Origin: an uncultured Colwellia sp. | GTDB lineage: Bacteria > Pseudomonadota > Gammaproteobacteria > Enterobacterales > Alteromonadaceae | Reading direction: 5' to 3' | DNA: 64,000 nt | NCBI GenBank assembly: GCA_913062815.1 | Contig: CAJXWZ010000006.1 | Coordinates: forward strand, 121,218-185,217 | In this document: one piece after another, positions 63,062 to 64,000 of the stretch | Position numbering within the stretch: the first letter of the stretch is position 1 | Layout of the letters: each line of letters opens with the position of its first letter | Made by a program: the position numbers and the translations under genes | Notes under the pieces: generated by a model | Databases searched by the model: none | Told to the model about the DNA's origin: nothing | Seen by the model: only the letters and a program-made list of their open reading frames with translations

Positions 63062-63074
63062 AGACATACTGTCT
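63062..63074. promoter_or_regulatory. Short palindrome in the LysR/exported-protein divergent region
   Basis: AGACA-tac-TGTCT, perfect 5-bp arms, 46-58 bp before the LysR ATG. The T-N11-A geometry of LysR boxes is only partly met. It is a candidate autoregulatory site. Confidence 0.3.
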
Positions 63075-63119
63075 CATATTTGTTACACCGGTAAGCTAAC
63101 TAAATGAAAGGTGCACAAC

Positions 63120-63995
63120 ATGGAGTGGAATGATGTTCAGATATTTCTTGCCTTGATACGAGCAGGCTCGGTTAGAGCAGCCGGAAAAAAACTTGGCATC
63201 AGTCACGCCACTGTTGCGAGACGGATTGATGCCTTTGAAAAACGTTTAGGGGTGAGTCTGTTCAATCGCTTGAAAACAGGCTATGAACTGACAAAGGCCG
63301 GGGAAGATCTTATTGCTGCAGCGGAGAACGTTGAGGCTGAGTTACATGCCGTACAAAGAAAATTAGTTGGTCAGGATAAGAAGTTAGCGGGAACTATTAG
63401 GGTAACAGCCACTGAAATGGTGGCAACTAGTCTACTGATGCCAGATTTATCACGATTTATGGCTACTTACCCGCATACCAAAATTGAAGTGAATGAAACC
63501 TATCTACCATTAGACTTGTCGCGCGGAGAGGCCGATATAGCTCTACGGATAGGCCAGAAACCACCCGAAAATTTGATTGCAAAAAAATTAACAGCCATCA
63601 GTGTTGCTGAATACGCCAGTATGTCTTATATAGAGAACCATGATCTGGATGACCCATTATCAGCATCTCGCATCAGTTCCATAGATTTAGGCGCTCGTCT
63701 GACAGAATTTGACAATAGTCACTTCCATAAACTGCCCATTAGGGGCTACTTCAGTACTTTCCGCTTACAGATGGAAGCAGCCAAACACAGTGTAGGTATT
63801 GCCAAGTTACCCTGTTTTGTAGCTGAACAACAGTCGCAACTGGTAAGAGTCTCTGCGAAAAGTCTAGTTGAGGGTTATAGCATTTGGATGCTAAGACATC
63901 CCGATACTCGAGCCACATCGAGGCTCAGAGTCTTTTCCGAGTTTATTGTCGAATCCATCAATAAATACAAAGATAAACTGGAAAGTATTGAATAG
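63120..63995 (+). CDS. LysR-family transcriptional regulator
   Basis: A 291-residue regulator. The N-terminal winged helix is EWNDVQIFLALIRAGSVRAAGKKLGISHATVARRIDAFEKRLGVSLFNR. A linker helix with AAENVEAELHAVQRKL follows, then a LysR substrate-binding domain (about 88-285) with IRVTATEMVATSLLMPDL and RGEADIALRIG. The NDVQIF opening and PDLSRF spacing resemble the subgroup of short LysR proteins with divergent small genes. The start is ATG 63120 with AAAGG upstream; a GTG at 63111 overlaps that site. The effector is unknown. Confidence 0.93.
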   Translation: MEWNDVQIFLALIRAGSVRAAGKKLGISHATVARRIDAFEKRLGVSLFNRLKTGYELTKAGEDLIAAAENVEAELHAVQRKLVGQDKKLAGTIRVTATEMVATSLLMPDLSRFMATYPHTKIEVNETYLPLDLSRGEADIALRIGQKPPENLIAKKLTAISVAEYASMSYIENHDLDDPLSASRISSIDLGARLTEFDNSHFHKLPIRGYFSTFRLQMEAAKHSVGIAKLPCFVAEQQSQLVRVSAKSLVEGYSIWMLRHPDTRATSRLRVFSEFIVESINKYKDKLESIE

Positions 63996-64000
63996 ATTTT

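Overview
The window is AT-rich gammaproteobacterial chromosome. The gene content fits a marine Alteromonadales member, probably Colwelliaceae (Colwellia- or Thalassotalea-like): a TonB2-type operon with DUF3450 and TtpC-like proteins, an imuA-imuB-dnaE2 mutasome, CadC-type regulators fused to TPR or PD40 propellers, very large secreted proteases and a large TonB-dependent receptor. This placement is inference from gene content. I saw no rRNA, tRNA, CRISPR array, integrase or complete insertion sequence.

Layout. 1-11640 (+): a 3480-residue secreted M4 metalloprotease with about 53 thrombospondin type 3 calcium-binding repeats, three propeller-like inserts and a GlyGly-CTERM-like tail, followed by a kelch protein. 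11664-22564: a possible degenerate ImmA-like protein, a PLP-dependent dehydratase, a glutathione S-transferase, a small membrane protein, an exported isoaspartyl peptidase/asparaginase, a 1723-residue hybrid histidine kinase and an NhaC-type antiporter. 22855-30860: an SOS island. The imuA-imuB-dnaE2 operon and a divergent SRAP gene share one LexA box, and a UvrD-like helicase has its own. 31209-34359: fdhD and a YdeP-type molybdopterin oxidoreductase. 34391-40213: methyltransferase, cysteine synthase-glutaredoxin fusion, group II PLP decarboxylase and DsrE-family protein on the minus strand, with a divergent TolB/TPR regulator; this is the best candidate for an undescribed pathway.

40210-46816: small genes, then a TonB2-type energy-transduction operon (DUF3450, TtpC-like, ExbB, ExbD, TonB, TPR). 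46817-47803 is a non-coding stretch with a MITE-like imperfect inverted repeat. 47804-58526: an exported metzincin-like protease, a metallophosphoesterase, a CadC/PD40 regulator, a TonB-dependent receptor with a perfect-register 19-bp tandem repeat upstream, and a Shewanella-like phosphatase. Together with the adjacent TonB operon this looks like a nutrient-scavenging module. 58695-64000: L-serine dehydratase, aldose 1-epimerase, a 38-codon galE remnant, a toxin-antitoxin module whose toxin is frameshifted by a lost A, an eroded stretch, a small exported protein and a LysR regulator.

Several starts are revised to ATG codons internal to longer frames opening with TTG or GTG, because a ribosome-binding site, signal peptide or translational coupling supports the internal start.
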